This document shows, one piece after another, positions 25,404 to 33,759 of a stretch of 64,000 nt of DNA. A program made the translations under genes and the position numbers. Each line of letters begins with the position of its first letter. Position 1 is the stretch's first letter. Location: contig NZ_VTFG01000001.1 of NCBI RefSeq assembly GCF_008692035.1, forward strand, positions 2,728,001 through 2,792,000. The letters are read 5' to 3'. Source of the DNA: Pseudomonas marginalis (lineage in GTDB: Bacteria; Pseudomonadota; Gammaproteobacteria; Pseudomonadales; Pseudomonadaceae). The notes beneath the pieces were generated by a model, which searched no databases, was not told the origin of the DNA, and saw only the letters and a list, made by a program, of their open reading frames with translations.

Positions 25404-26333
25404 ATGCGCATCGTCGTAGCCCTGGGCGGCAACGCCCTCCTGCGCCGTGGTGAACCCATGACCGCAGACAACCAACGCGCCAATATCCGCATTGCCACCG
25501 AACAGATCGCCAAGATCCATGCCGGCAACGAACTGGTCATCGCCCACGGCAATGGCCCGCAGGTCGGCCTGCTGTCGTTGCAGGCGGCGGCCTACACCAG
25601 CGTTTCGCCGTACCCGCTGGACGTGCTCGGTGCCGAAACCGAAGGCATGATCGGCTACATCATCGAACAGGAACTGGGCAACCTGCTGGACTTCGAAGTG
25701 CCGTTCGCCACCCTGCTCACCCAGGTGGAAGTGGATGCCAAGGACCCGGCCTTCCAAAACCCGACCAAGCCCATCGGCCCGGTGTACTCCAAGGCCGAAG
25801 CGGAAAAACTCGCCGCCGAGAAAGGCTGGGCCATCGCCCCGGATGGCGATAAATATCGCCGCGTCGTGGCCAGCCCACGGCCCAAACGCATCTTCGAGAT
25901 TCGCCCGATCAAGTGGCTGCTGGAAAAAAGCGCCATCGTGATCTGCGCCGGTGGTGGCGGTATCCCGACCCTGTACGGTGAAGACGGTAAGCTCAAGGGC
26001 ATCGAAGCCGTGATCGACAAAGACCTGTGCTCCTCGTTGCTGGCCACGCAACTGGACGCCGATTTGCTGGTGATCGCCACCGACGTCAACGCCGCTTTTA
26101 TCGACTTCGGCAAGCCGACCCAGAAAGCCATCGGCCAGGCCCACCCCGACGACATGGAAAAACTCGGCTTCGCCGCCGGTTCCATGGGGCCCAAGGTGCA
26201 AGCCGCCTGCGAGTTCGCCCGCCAGACTGGCAAAACCGCGGTGATCGGTTCACTCTCGGACATCGAAGCCATCGTCCAGGGCAGCGCCGGCACACGCATC
26301 AGCACGGCGACACCTGGCATCACCTATCTGTGA
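25404..26333 (+). CDS. arcC: Carbamate kinase
   Basis: A 309-residue kinase that converts carbamoyl phosphate plus ADP to ATP and carbamate, the energy-yielding last step of arginine fermentation. The N-terminal glycine loop [18 protein letters not shown], the [12 protein letters not shown] motif (about 47-58) and the C-terminal [14 protein letters not shown] block are diagnostic. It is preceded by a REP hairpin and followed after 18 bp by the DUF5064-like gene. Confidence 0.96.
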   Translation: MRIVVALGGNALLRRGEPMTADNQRANIRIATEQIAKIHAGNELVIAHGNGPQVGLLSLQAAAYTSVSPYPLDVLGAETEGMIGYIIEQELGNLLDFEVPFATLLTQVEVDAKDPAFQNPTKPIGPVYSKAEAEKLAAEKGWAIAPDGDKYRRVVASPRPKRIFEIRPIKWLLEKSAIVICAGGGGIPTLYGEDGKLKGIEAVIDKDLCSSLLATQLDADLLVIATDVNAAFIDFGKPTQKAIGQAHPDDMEKLGFAAGSMGPKVQAACEFARQTGKTAVIGSLSDIEAIVQGSAGTRISTATPGITYL

Positions 26334-26351
26334 AGTAGAGGAGATACGCCT

Positions 26352-26714
26352 ATGGCCACCTTTGAACCCGGTCACCTGCACATCGAACGTCACGCGCTGA
26401 ACAAGGACGACTACAGCTACAACCTGTGTATCGACTACGAAGTCAGCCAGGATCCAAAGGAAGGCAAGGGCATGCTGTTCAAGCTGCACGGCTCGGTGCA
26501 GGGCAAGGACCTCAAGGAAGAGTTCTTCTTGCCCAAGGACCAGGCATTCGACTTTGCCCGGCATGCGATGAACATCGCGCAGAAGTATGGGATGCCGAAG
26601 ATTGCGGTGTTGAATGGCTCGATGCACAAACAGTACGACCTGATGTTCGAGGATGTGCGGCATCAACTGGATGTTAAATCCGGGGACCCGATCAAGCCTG
26701 AACACCTGGAATAA
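26352..26714 (+). CDS. DUF5064-like protein of the arc operon
   Basis: A 120-residue soluble protein with no signal peptide or membrane segment. It appears to match the Pseudomonas family DUF5064 (ATFEPGHLHIERHALNKDDYSYNLCIDYEV start). It reads in the arc direction 18 bp after arcC, with AGAGGAG before the ATG, so it is probably co-transcribed with arginine catabolism. No function is known to me. Confidence 0.75.
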   Translation: MATFEPGHLHIERHALNKDDYSYNLCIDYEVSQDPKEGKGMLFKLHGSVQGKDLKEEFFLPKDQAFDFARHAMNIAQKYGMPKIAVLNGSMHKQYDLMFEDVRHQLDVKSGDPIKPEHLE

Positions 26715-26741
26715 CCCGACGCCCCCGACTCCAACCCTCAT

Positions 26742-26767
26742 ATGTGGGAGCAAGCCCGCTCCCACAT
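26742..26767. repeat. Short REP-type hairpin after the arc operon
   Basis: ATGTGGGAGCAAGCCCGCTCCCACAT is a compact inverted repeat followed by TTTTTG. It is a short REP copy and can also act as a terminator for the arcDABC transcript. Confidence 0.8.
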
Positions 26768-26833
26768 TTTTGATCTCCATCACCTGTCAGGCATACTGGC
26801 CACCCTCAGTACGCCAGAACCAACATTCGCCCC

Positions 26834-28342
26834 ATGCGTATCCACGTCAGCTTTATCGACCGCGTCGGTATCACCCAGGAAGTCCTGGCCTTGCTCGGTG
26901 GGCGCAATCTCAACCTGGATGCGGTGGAAATGGTGCCGCCCAACGTCTATATCGATGCGCCGACCCTCAGCGCCGACGTGCTCGAAGAGCTGCGTGACGC
27001 GCTGTTCAGCGTGCGCGGCGTACAAGCGGTGACGGTGGTGGACATTCTCCCCGGCCAACGCCGCCACCTGCAACTCGATGCCCTGCTGGCAGCCATGACC
27101 GACCCGGTGCTGGCCCTGGACAGTGCGGGCAAGATCCTGCTGGCCAACCCGGCGCTGATCGCGCTGTACGGTCGCGAACCGGCCGGGGAAAGTATCGCCG
27201 AGCTGTTCAATGATCCGGCCTTGCTGGACACCTTGCTGGAAAACGGCTTTCGCCTGCCCTTGCGTGAAATCAGCGTCAACGGCCAGACGTTTTTGCTCGA
27301 CGCCACGCCGATCACCGATGCCGGCGCCCTGCTCACCCTGTACCAACCCAACCGCATCGGCGAACAACTGTCGGCGCTGCACCACGATCATGCCGAAGGC
27401 TTTGATGCGCTGCTGGGCGAATCCCCGGTGATCCGCACCCTCAAGGCACGCGCACAACGGGTTGCCGCACTCGATGCGCCGCTGTTGATCCAGGGCGAAA
27501 CCGGCACCGGCAAGGAGTTGGTGGCGCGGGCCTGCCACGCCATCAGCGCACGTCACAGTGCGCCGTTTTTGGCGCTGAACTGCGCGGCGTTGCCGGAGAA
27601 TCTCGCCGAGAGTGAATTGTTCGGTTACGCCCCCGGCGCCTTTACCGGTGCCCAACGCGGCGGCAAGCCGGGGCTGATGGAGCTGGCCAACCAGGGCACG
27701 GTGTTTCTCGATGAAATCGGCGAAATGTCGCCCTATTTGCAAGCCAAGCTGCTGCGTTTTCTCAACGACGGCAGCTTCCGCCGGGTCGGCGGCGACCGCG
27801 AGGTGAAGGTCAATGTGCGCATCCTCAGCGCCACCCACCGCGACCTGGAAAAAATGGTCAGCGAAGGCACCTTCCGCGAAGACCTGTTCTACCGCCTCAA
27901 CGTGCTCAACGTCGAAGTGCCGCCCCTGCGCGAACGCGGCCAGGACATCCTGTTGCTGGCCCGCTACTTCATGCAGCAGGCCTGTGCGCAGATCCAGCGC
28001 CCGGTGTGCCGCCTGGCGCCCGGCACCTATCCGGCGCTGTTGGGCAACCGCTGGCCGGGCAATGTGCGCCAGTTGCAGAATGTGATCTTCCGCGCCGCCG
28101 CCATCTGCGAAAGCAGCCTGGTGGACATCGGTGACCTCGACATCGCCGGCACCTCCGTGGCCCGCCAGAACGACGGCGAAGTCAATAGCCTGGAACAGGC
28201 CGTCGAGGACTTCGAGCGCAGCCTGCTGGAGAAACTCTACGTCAGTTACCCCTCGACCCGGCAGTTGGCCAGCCGCCTGCAAACCTCACACACCGCCATC
28301 GCCCACCGCTTGCGCAAGTACGGCATTCCCGCAAAACCCTAG
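26834..28342 (+). CDS. gcsR: TyrR-like sigma-54 activator, likely GcsR (glycine cleavage regulator)
   Basis: A 502-residue enhancer-binding protein: ACT domain (about 1-72), PAS (about 75-180), AAA+ domain with Walker A GETGTGKE (221-228) and an intact GAFTGA loop (268-273), and a C-terminal helix-turn-helix (STRQLASRLQTSHTAIAHRLRKYGI). The intact GAFTGA means true sigma-54 activation, unlike enteric TyrR. In P. aeruginosa, GcsR is such a TyrR-like activator and lies near gcvH2-gcvP2-sdaA-gcvT2, which it switches on with glycine. The same genes follow here after a giant gene, with matching operators and a sigma-54 promoter in front of gcvH. PhhR is the alternative name, less likely in this context. 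Confidence 0.85.
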   Translation: MRIHVSFIDRVGITQEVLALLGGRNLNLDAVEMVPPNVYIDAPTLSADVLEELRDALFSVRGVQAVTVVDILPGQRRHLQLDALLAAMTDPVLALDSAGKILLANPALIALYGREPAGESIAELFNDPALLDTLLENGFRLPLREISVNGQTFLLDATPITDAGALLTLYQPNRIGEQLSALHHDHAEGFDALLGESPVIRTLKARAQRVAALDAPLLIQGETGTGKELVARACHAISARHSAPFLALNCAALPENLAESELFGYAPGAFTGAQRGGKPGLMELANQGTVFLDEIGEMSPYLQAKLLRFLNDGSFRRVGGDREVKVNVRILSATHRDLEKMVSEGTFREDLFYRLNVLNVEVPPLRERGQDILLLARYFMQQACAQIQRPVCRLAPGTYPALLGNRWPGNVRQLQNVIFRAAAICESSLVDIGDLDIAGTSVARQNDGEVNSLEQAVEDFERSLLEKLYVSYPSTRQLASRLQTSHTAIAHRLRKYGIPAKP

Positions 28343-28350
28343 CGCCTGCC

Positions 28351-31300
28351 TCACCAGAACGCACGCCGGCCACGATGCTTGATAACGCCGGTGGCGCTGA
28401 AAAACAGTTGCGTGGCCATGGGCGGGCTGATGCGCGAATAGTAGATCGCGATGGCCTCGTTGTCGGTTTTGTCGAGCAGGCTGCGAAAACTCATGAAGCG
28501 CTGCTCCGGCCTTTTCAGATGGCCGGCGTTGTAGGGTAAATCGGGGTCCGTGGGCGACGAGTAATGAAAGTGCGCATAAGCCAGGACCTTGCCCTGCCTG
28601 TCCTTGACCACATACTCCTGCAGGAAATCATCCACCCGCTTGAGCGCAATACGCCCCTCGATGCGCAGTATCTGCACCTGGTCCTGGGCCTGGAGCCAGG
28701 CAATCCCATCCTCATCGGGCGGCAAGCGCTTGATCATCTCGATGCGCAACCCTCGCCCCTGCTCCAGAGAGTCGCTGGCGGCCTGTTCCAGTTCATCGAG
28801 CAGCGCCTGGGCCGCGGTATCCGGCGTTGACGGCAGCGCCTTGCGGATCTTTTCGGCAACCGCCTTGATGCCCTCGGACTGCCGCGTCAACCGGGCTTCG
28901 ACGCTGGCCGGCAGCGTGGCACTGCGCGCTTCATCGCGGGCCTGCTGCAGCACCAGCGGTGCCCTGGCCAACAAGCGGCGCGCGTCGGCCTTGAGTTTTT
29001 CCAGGGAACGCGTCGGCCGCGGCATCACCGCGCCAGCCTCGGTGATCGCTTCGAACGTATCCGAACCCGGCTGCTGATGCAGGCTGACCACCACGGCCTG
29101 GTCAATCGGGTTGATGACATCAACGATGTCTTCGGTCGCTTCCGGCGTGCGGGCGCGAACCCGCCCCAATTGATAGCGCTTTTTCGAATCGCGGATCAGC
29201 CGTTGATCAGCTTCAAGGGGCCGTACCCGGCCAGGCTGAGGGTTGCGCTCGTGCTCGCGCAGCAGCTTTGCCAGGGCGATTCTCGACTCCTGTTCCAGGC
29301 TGAGGATCGTGGCTTGCACCGGCACCTCGGCATCCCCATGGATCAATTCCGGCGCGGCGGCACGGTATTCATCCAGGAGCGCCAGGGTTTTCGCGTATTC
29401 GTGCAGCACCGCCCGGGTGCCGTCGATGCGCTGTTGCACACTCAGCACGCCTGGCTCATCGATGGTTTTCTGGGACTGGGCCGACTGGATCGCCTCATCC
29501 ATGGCCGCGTCGATCCGACTGTAATCATCCTGTTCTTCAGGCAGGGGCAGCCGGCGCCACAGCTGCTCCTTGAGCACCTGCAACTGCACGGTCCGCCAGT
29601 CCAATGGCAGCCCGTATGAGGACGGTTGCAACTCACCGATGTAGGACTTGTAGGCAGGAATGCTGAGCAACCGCTCGTAATTGACCCGCTCCCAGAAGCT
29701 CAGGTTGACCATCTTGTCGTGAAACTCGCCGATCCTGCGGCTCTCTTCGGTCAAGGTCCCAATCACCGCCTGGACTGCGGTCGCGTCCTCCCCCGCCACT
29801 CGCTCCGACAGTTGCGCGAGATGCGCTGCGGAAAACTGCTCCTCGCGGCGACTGAAGGTCAGCACGAACATCTGCCGGCGCATGTTCAGCACGATATCTT
29901 CCAACTGCAGGCACTGTTCCCGTTCAAAGCCGTCCAGGGGCTTGTTGGCGTTTCTGCGCATCAGCACATTGAGTTTTTTCTGTTGCGCATCGGCCTTTTT
30001 TTCCAACTCGCGCAGGTAACGCGCCCTGGCATCGCGCCGGTGCTGCTCGGTAAAGGCCGCCTCGGAGGTCAGGTGCGCCTTCTCACACAGGTCTTCGGCC
30101 GCGGTCACGACACGCTCGAGGCTCTGTAATTCGCGGCTTGCCGCGCTGTATTCGTGCTCAAGCTCAAGCTTTTGCCGCTCGATGTGGGCACGCCGCTGGG
30201 CCACCGTGCTCTTTGGCTGCCCGCCAACCAGGCGCAGGCCCAGGTCGACTTTCCACACCCCATGGGCATCCTTGTCCAGCCACGGGCCGAGACGCTGGGG
30301 TTGCCGCAGATCGACGACCCGCCAGCCATCCCTGACCGCCCTCACGCCATAGACTTTGCTGTCTATCAAGGTGTACTGCTCGTGACGGGCCGCGCTGCCG
30401 TCGCGCTGGACCAGCACCCGACCACGCACCGGGCTGGCCGCCGAGGCCAGTGTCGGCGAGTCGGGCCAGCGCTCGCCCTGCCTGGGTGACCATTGGAAAG
30501 TCTCGAGCTGGACACGCTGCCGGGTCGTAAGCCTGGACCTTGAGTTGGCCCAGGAAAAATCCATTGCCGTGACGTCGGCGAATGAACGCTGCCAGGCAAA
30601 CGTCGACGCCGAGTGGCGCGTGTGGCTGGCCGGGATCAAGTCATGTGCCTGGGCAGCGCCCGAACTCAAGCGCAGTCGTTGATCCAGCGTGACCACCGGG
30701 CTCATCAGCAGGCCGGCCACGCTGCCGATCAGCTCGGCGAAGGCATTGGCGGAATCTTCGCGGCTCGTCTCGGCCGGCAGCGCCAGCACCGCCTGGAATG
30801 TCCTGAAGGTCTGGGACAACCAGCCCGCCACCGCCACCGGGCCCCTGACCATCGGCAAAAGCGCATTGAACACTTGCCACAGATCATTCTTGAACAGGGT
30901 CCAACGCAGCGCCTCGTTGGAAACCGACTGCTTGACCGCGCGCTGCCACAGGTCTCGGGCGTTTTCATCGAAGACGCTCTCAAGGAACTCGCCACGCACC
31001 GGTTCGTCACTCAGCAACGCCGGGCTCGATGCGGGCAGCACGTCGAACTCATCGCCCTGCAGCACACGCTGGACATGGGGACGCAGAAAACCGCCGTTGG
31101 CAAACAGGGCACGGCTGTCCTGCGGTAAACGCTGCAGCACCACGGGTTGAAGATCGCTGCCCACCGTTGCGATCGCGTCGAGCAACGCCTGGCGACTGGG
31201 GAATTGTTGCAGCATCGCGTCGGTTTGATCCGGCCGATAGAGAATATGCGGCAACGTGCTGTTGTCGCGGGGACCGATGACAAACAGGTTGTGCGCTTGA

Positions 31301-33018
31301 TGAGCCAGCCCGCCTGCATGGGCCAGGAATGCCAGGGGCCTGGCGACGATCACCTCACCGTCGACCCCACGCTGGAGCGGATCTTCCCGCAGCAACGCGT
31401 GCACCACCCGAGCGCCGGAGCGGGTAAAGCCGTTGCGTTGGCGCAGGCTGTTTTCAAGGGCGCGCATCGGCAGTTGCAGCGCCATCTGATCGACAAACAA
31501 GCGACGCCGCCGTGCAGACTGCGTCGGGTCGGTGATCAGTGCGTGCTCCAGCAATGGCGGATAGTGCTTGCCCACGTCCACCCGTTCGATCAGCCCCTTG
31601 AGATAGGCCGGCGTGACCCAGCGCGGTACGTTACCTGGCGTGACCTGGTGGCTGATGTGCACACTGGCATAGGCGGTGGCGAAGGGGTTTTCCAGCGACC
31701 ACTGGGTCAAGGTCCGGGTGGTCCGTTGCGTCCAGCCAACCGTGCCGCCCTGGGTGCGCTCGAAGGTCAGGAGGCAGTCGTCCGGGTTGATGGGAGCCTG
31801 CGCTGGATGATCCAGGCGCATTTGCCGTTGCAGCGCCTTGCGCGCATACACATCGATCGGCTCAAGGCCATCGAGGAACGTTGCACCGCCGGTACTGCGC
31901 TGCAGCTGCGCCAGGCGCTCCAGCCACTGCCCGTAAGCCAGGCGATCCGCGCTGCTGGCCCGCTGCAACCAGAGCGGCAGCTGTTCTTCATGGGGCTGTT
32001 CGAGAGCGTCCGGGTCGAACCAGGCCAGTGGCGAGGTGAGCGTGGTGAACAGCTGTTCATAGCTGCCGATGTCGGGCAATGCCGACCAGTCAACCCGCCG
32101 CACATCGCGAAGTTGGCGTTCGAGCAAGGCCTGGGCCAACGCATCGAACACATCGCCCTCGGGCTCGCGCAGTACCCATTGCAGCGGCGCCCCTGGCCGG
32201 TAACGGCCCATATAGCGCGGCAGCAGGTCACCCAAGGCGTCCAGGGACTCGAGCTGCACCAGGTTCATCGCCGGGATATAGACGAGGGTGACCTGTTGCC
32301 CCACGACCCGACGCTGCAAGACCAACAGCGGCAGCCATTCGCCCGTTGTCCCGGCCTGGGCCGCATAGACTTGATAGATATGCAGCGCATCGGCGCCACC
32401 CAAGGCCTCTCGATCCGCCCGATGCCCCCAAAGCTGCTGTGCCTGCTCATCGCCCAGCCCCAGAAGCAATCGCGCCTGCTCCGGCGTCAATGGCGGGTTC
32501 TGCCGCGCCGTGAGCAGGCATGCACGTAACTGGCTGCTGACCGCGTGCCAACGGCTGTCGGCCGAACCGTCCGACACGCGCGCGTTCCAGTATTGCACCA
32601 AGCGCTCGGCAAAACCCGCCAGCACATCGGGCGCCAGGGTGTTGAGCATCCACTCGATATCGTCCACGGTGATGGCGCCGCTCGCCGGTTCGAACACCTG
32701 CGGTGCAGACTGCACCAACAGCACATGATGGCCTGGCGTGTAGTTCAGCGCGTCACCCTTCATGCAGCGCTGGATCAGTGCGTCGCTCAAGGTCATAAGC
32801 GGCATGTGGCGGCGGCCGGTCGAGGTTGGCTGGATCACACCGATCCAGCTGTTACCGGCCTGCAGGCCGGAACCGGCAAACCACTGCCCGATCCATTCCT
32901 GGATCATTGCGCGGGCCACTTGGGTCAGGCCCAGGCGCCGGGCGAAGACCTTGGATAAATAGTCGCGAGACGTCCGCGCCTGGGAAATCTCTGGGGGAAT
33001 AACCTTTGAAGCACTCAT
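28351..33018 (-). CDS. Giant dermonecrotic-toxin-like (DUF6543) protein
   Basis: A 1555-residue protein from ATG 33018 (AGGATG 6-8 nt upstream). The N-terminal several hundred residues resemble the dermonecrotic toxin N-terminal domain (DUF6543) found in large Pseudomonas proteins (VARAMIQEWIGQWFAGSGL, LNYTPGHHVLLVQ). There is no signal peptide. A helical, coiled-coil-prone part rich in Arg, Glu and Lys occurs around residues 955-1085. I see no leucine-rich repeats, ADP-ribosyltransferase or protease motif that I can name. It is convergent with gcsR (8 bp apart) and divergent from gcvH. A secreted effector or toxin is the family-based guess; no secretion system is in the window. Confidence 0.72.
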   Translation of the reverse strand: MSASKVIPPEISQARTSRDYLSKVFARRLGLTQVARAMIQEWIGQWFAGSGLQAGNSWIGVIQPTSTGRRHMPLMTLSDALIQRCMKGDALNYTPGHHVLLVQSAPQVFEPASGAITVDDIEWMLNTLAPDVLAGFAERLVQYWNARVSDGSADSRWHAVSSQLRACLLTARQNPPLTPEQARLLLGLGDEQAQQLWGHRADREALGGADALHIYQVYAAQAGTTGEWLPLLVLQRRVVGQQVTLVYIPAMNLVQLESLDALGDLLPRYMGRYRPGAPLQWVLREPEGDVFDALAQALLERQLRDVRRVDWSALPDIGSYEQLFTTLTSPLAWFDPDALEQPHEEQLPLWLQRASSADRLAYGQWLERLAQLQRSTGGATFLDGLEPIDVYARKALQRQMRLDHPAQAPINPDDCLLTFERTQGGTVGWTQRTTRTLTQWSLENPFATAYASVHISHQVTPGNVPRWVTPAYLKGLIERVDVGKHYPPLLEHALITDPTQSARRRRLFVDQMALQLPMRALENSLRQRNGFTRSGARVVHALLREDPLQRGVDGEVIVARPLAFLAHAGGLAHQAHNLFVIGPRDNSTLPHILYRPDQTDAMLQQFPSRQALLDAIATVGSDLQPVVLQRLPQDSRALFANGGFLRPHVQRVLQGDEFDVLPASSPALLSDEPVRGEFLESVFDENARDLWQRAVKQSVSNEALRWTLFKNDLWQVFNALLPMVRGPVAVAGWLSQTFRTFQAVLALPAETSREDSANAFAELIGSVAGLLMSPVVTLDQRLRLSSGAAQAHDLIPASHTRHSASTFAWQRSFADVTAMDFSWANSRSRLTTRQRVQLETFQWSPRQGERWPDSPTLASAASPVRGRVLVQRDGSAARHEQYTLIDSKVYGVRAVRDGWRVVDLRQPQRLGPWLDKDAHGVWKVDLGLRLVGGQPKSTVAQRRAHIERQKLELEHEYSAASRELQSLERVVTAAEDLCEKAHLTSEAAFTEQHRRDARARYLRELEKKADAQQKKLNVLMRRNANKPLDGFEREQCLQLEDIVLNMRRQMFVLTFSRREEQFSAAHLAQLSERVAGEDATAVQAVIGTLTEESRRIGEFHDKMVNLSFWERVNYERLLSIPAYKSYIGELQPSSYGLPLDWRTVQLQVLKEQLWRRLPLPEEQDDYSRIDAAMDEAIQSAQSQKTIDEPGVLSVQQRIDGTRAVLHEYAKTLALLDEYRAAAPELIHGDAEVPVQATILSLEQESRIALAKLLREHERNPQPGRVRPLEADQRLIRDSKKRYQLGRVRARTPEATEDIVDVINPIDQAVVVSLHQQPGSDTFEAITEAGAVMPRPTRSLEKLKADARRLLARAPLVLQQARDEARSATLPASVEARLTRQSEGIKAVAEKIRKALPSTPDTAAQALLDELEQAASDSLEQGRGLRIEMIKRLPPDEDGIAWLQAQDQVQILRIEGRIALKRVDDFLQEYVVKDRQGKVLAYAHFHYSSPTDPDLPYNAGHLKRPEQRFMSFRSLLDKTDNEAIAIYYSRISPPMATQLFFSATGVIKHRGRRAFW

Positions 33019-33107
33019 GGGGCGCATCCTGATGACGAAGTGCGCGAACGGTAAAACGCCGGCCGGCCTCCCGGACGGTAGATAAATCGCGAAAAACGAC
33101 GTCCATG

Positions 33108-33144
33108 CGTACTGAAAGCGCTACAGTGGAACGATATCGCTACA
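33108..33144 (+). promoter_or_regulatory. GcsR-like operator pair, distal
   Basis: Two 18-bp units of 7-4-7 build lie side by side: CGTACTG-N4-CGCTACA (33108-33125) and TGGAACG-N4-CGCTACA (33127-33144). The published P. aeruginosa GcsR site, as I recall it, is TGTAACG-N4-CGTTCCG, or CGGAACG-N4-CGTTACA on the other strand; the second unit fits this well. Confidence 0.6.
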
Positions 33145-33207
33145 ACCTTGTTTTTTGCGCGCCATGCAAGGCTTTGATCCACATAGGCTTTTTTTCGACG
33201 GCCGGAG

Positions 33208-33246
33208 TGTAGCGAAATCGCTACACACAAAGGCGCTATCGTTATA
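33208..33246 (+). promoter_or_regulatory. GcsR-like operator pair, proximal
   Basis: TGTAGCG-N4-CGCTACA (33208-33225) has perfectly matched 7-bp arms, and AAAGGCG-N4-CGTTATA (33229-33246) follows 21 bp on. They lie 45-80 bp upstream of the -24 element, a usual distance for enhancer sites. Confidence 0.65.
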
Positions 33247-33288
33247 ACCGTTTTTATCAAGCCATTGATTAATAAAGGATTAATCACA

Positions 33289-33305
33289 TTGGCCGCGATA
33301 TTGCT
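33289..33305 (+). promoter_or_regulatory. Sigma-54 promoter of gcvH operon
   Basis: TTGGCCGCGATATTGCT contains GG (33291-33292) and GC (33303-33304) with exactly 10 bases between, the invariant -24/-12 spacing. The start of transcription would be near 33316, about 50 nt before gcvH. Confidence 0.8.
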
Positions 33306-33365
33306 AAGCAACTCCCCATTATTCCAATCCCGCCCACCAGACGATTCTGGCCCTGAGGAGTTTCC

Positions 33366-33749
33366 ATGAGCGAGTTGCGTTTCACTGAAGATCACGAATG
33401 GCTGCGCGCCGAAGCTGACGGCAGCGTCACCGTGGGTATCACCGCTTTCGCGCAGAACGCGCTCGGTGATGTGGTGTTCGTGCAACTGCCGGAGTTGCAG
33501 GCCTATGACAAGGGCGCAGAAGCGTCCACGGTTGAATCGGTCAAGGCCGCCAGCGGCGTGTACATGCCGTTGGACGGTGAAGTGCTGGAAGTGAACGCCA
33601 AGCTCGATGGCAGCCCGGAACTGGTCAACGAAGACCCGCTGGGCGAAGGCTGGTTCTTCCGCTTTAAACCGGCCGATGCCGGGGCAGTCGCTAAACTGTT
33701 GGATCAGGACGCGTACGACCGTCTGATCAAAGCCAACGCCGAAGCCTGA
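33366..33749 (+). CDS. gcvH: Glycine cleavage system H protein
   Basis: A 127-residue lipoyl carrier that shuttles the aminomethyl group between GcvP, GcvT and the dihydrolipoyl dehydrogenase. The lipoylated lysine is Lys60 in [14 protein letters not shown] lies 6 nt before ATG 33366. It is first of gcvH-gcvP-sdaA-gcvT behind a sigma-54 promoter, corresponding to the gcvH2 set of P. aeruginosa. Confidence 0.96.
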   Translation: MSELRFTEDHEWLRAEADGSVTVGITAFAQNALGDVVFVQLPELQAYDKGAEASTVESVKAASGVYMPLDGEVLEVNAKLDGSPELVNEDPLGEGWFFRFKPADAGAVAKLLDQDAYDRLIKANAEA

Positions 33750-33759
33750 GGAGCGCGCC

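Larger units (their letters stand above)
33019..33365. other. 347-bp divergent control region between the giant gene and gcvH
   Basis: No gene is seen. The region is AT-rich near gcvH. It holds four tandem dyads of CGCTACA type and a sigma-54 promoter, listed separately. The pair of dyads at 33108-33144 lies 90 bp from the start of the giant gene, the other pair 45 bp before the sigma-54 promoter of gcvH. Confidence 0.75.

Noticed and set aside
33250..33365. Glycine riboswitch before gcvH
   Set aside because: No tandem glycine aptamer motifs are visible and the space is taken by the sigma-54 promoter and operators.
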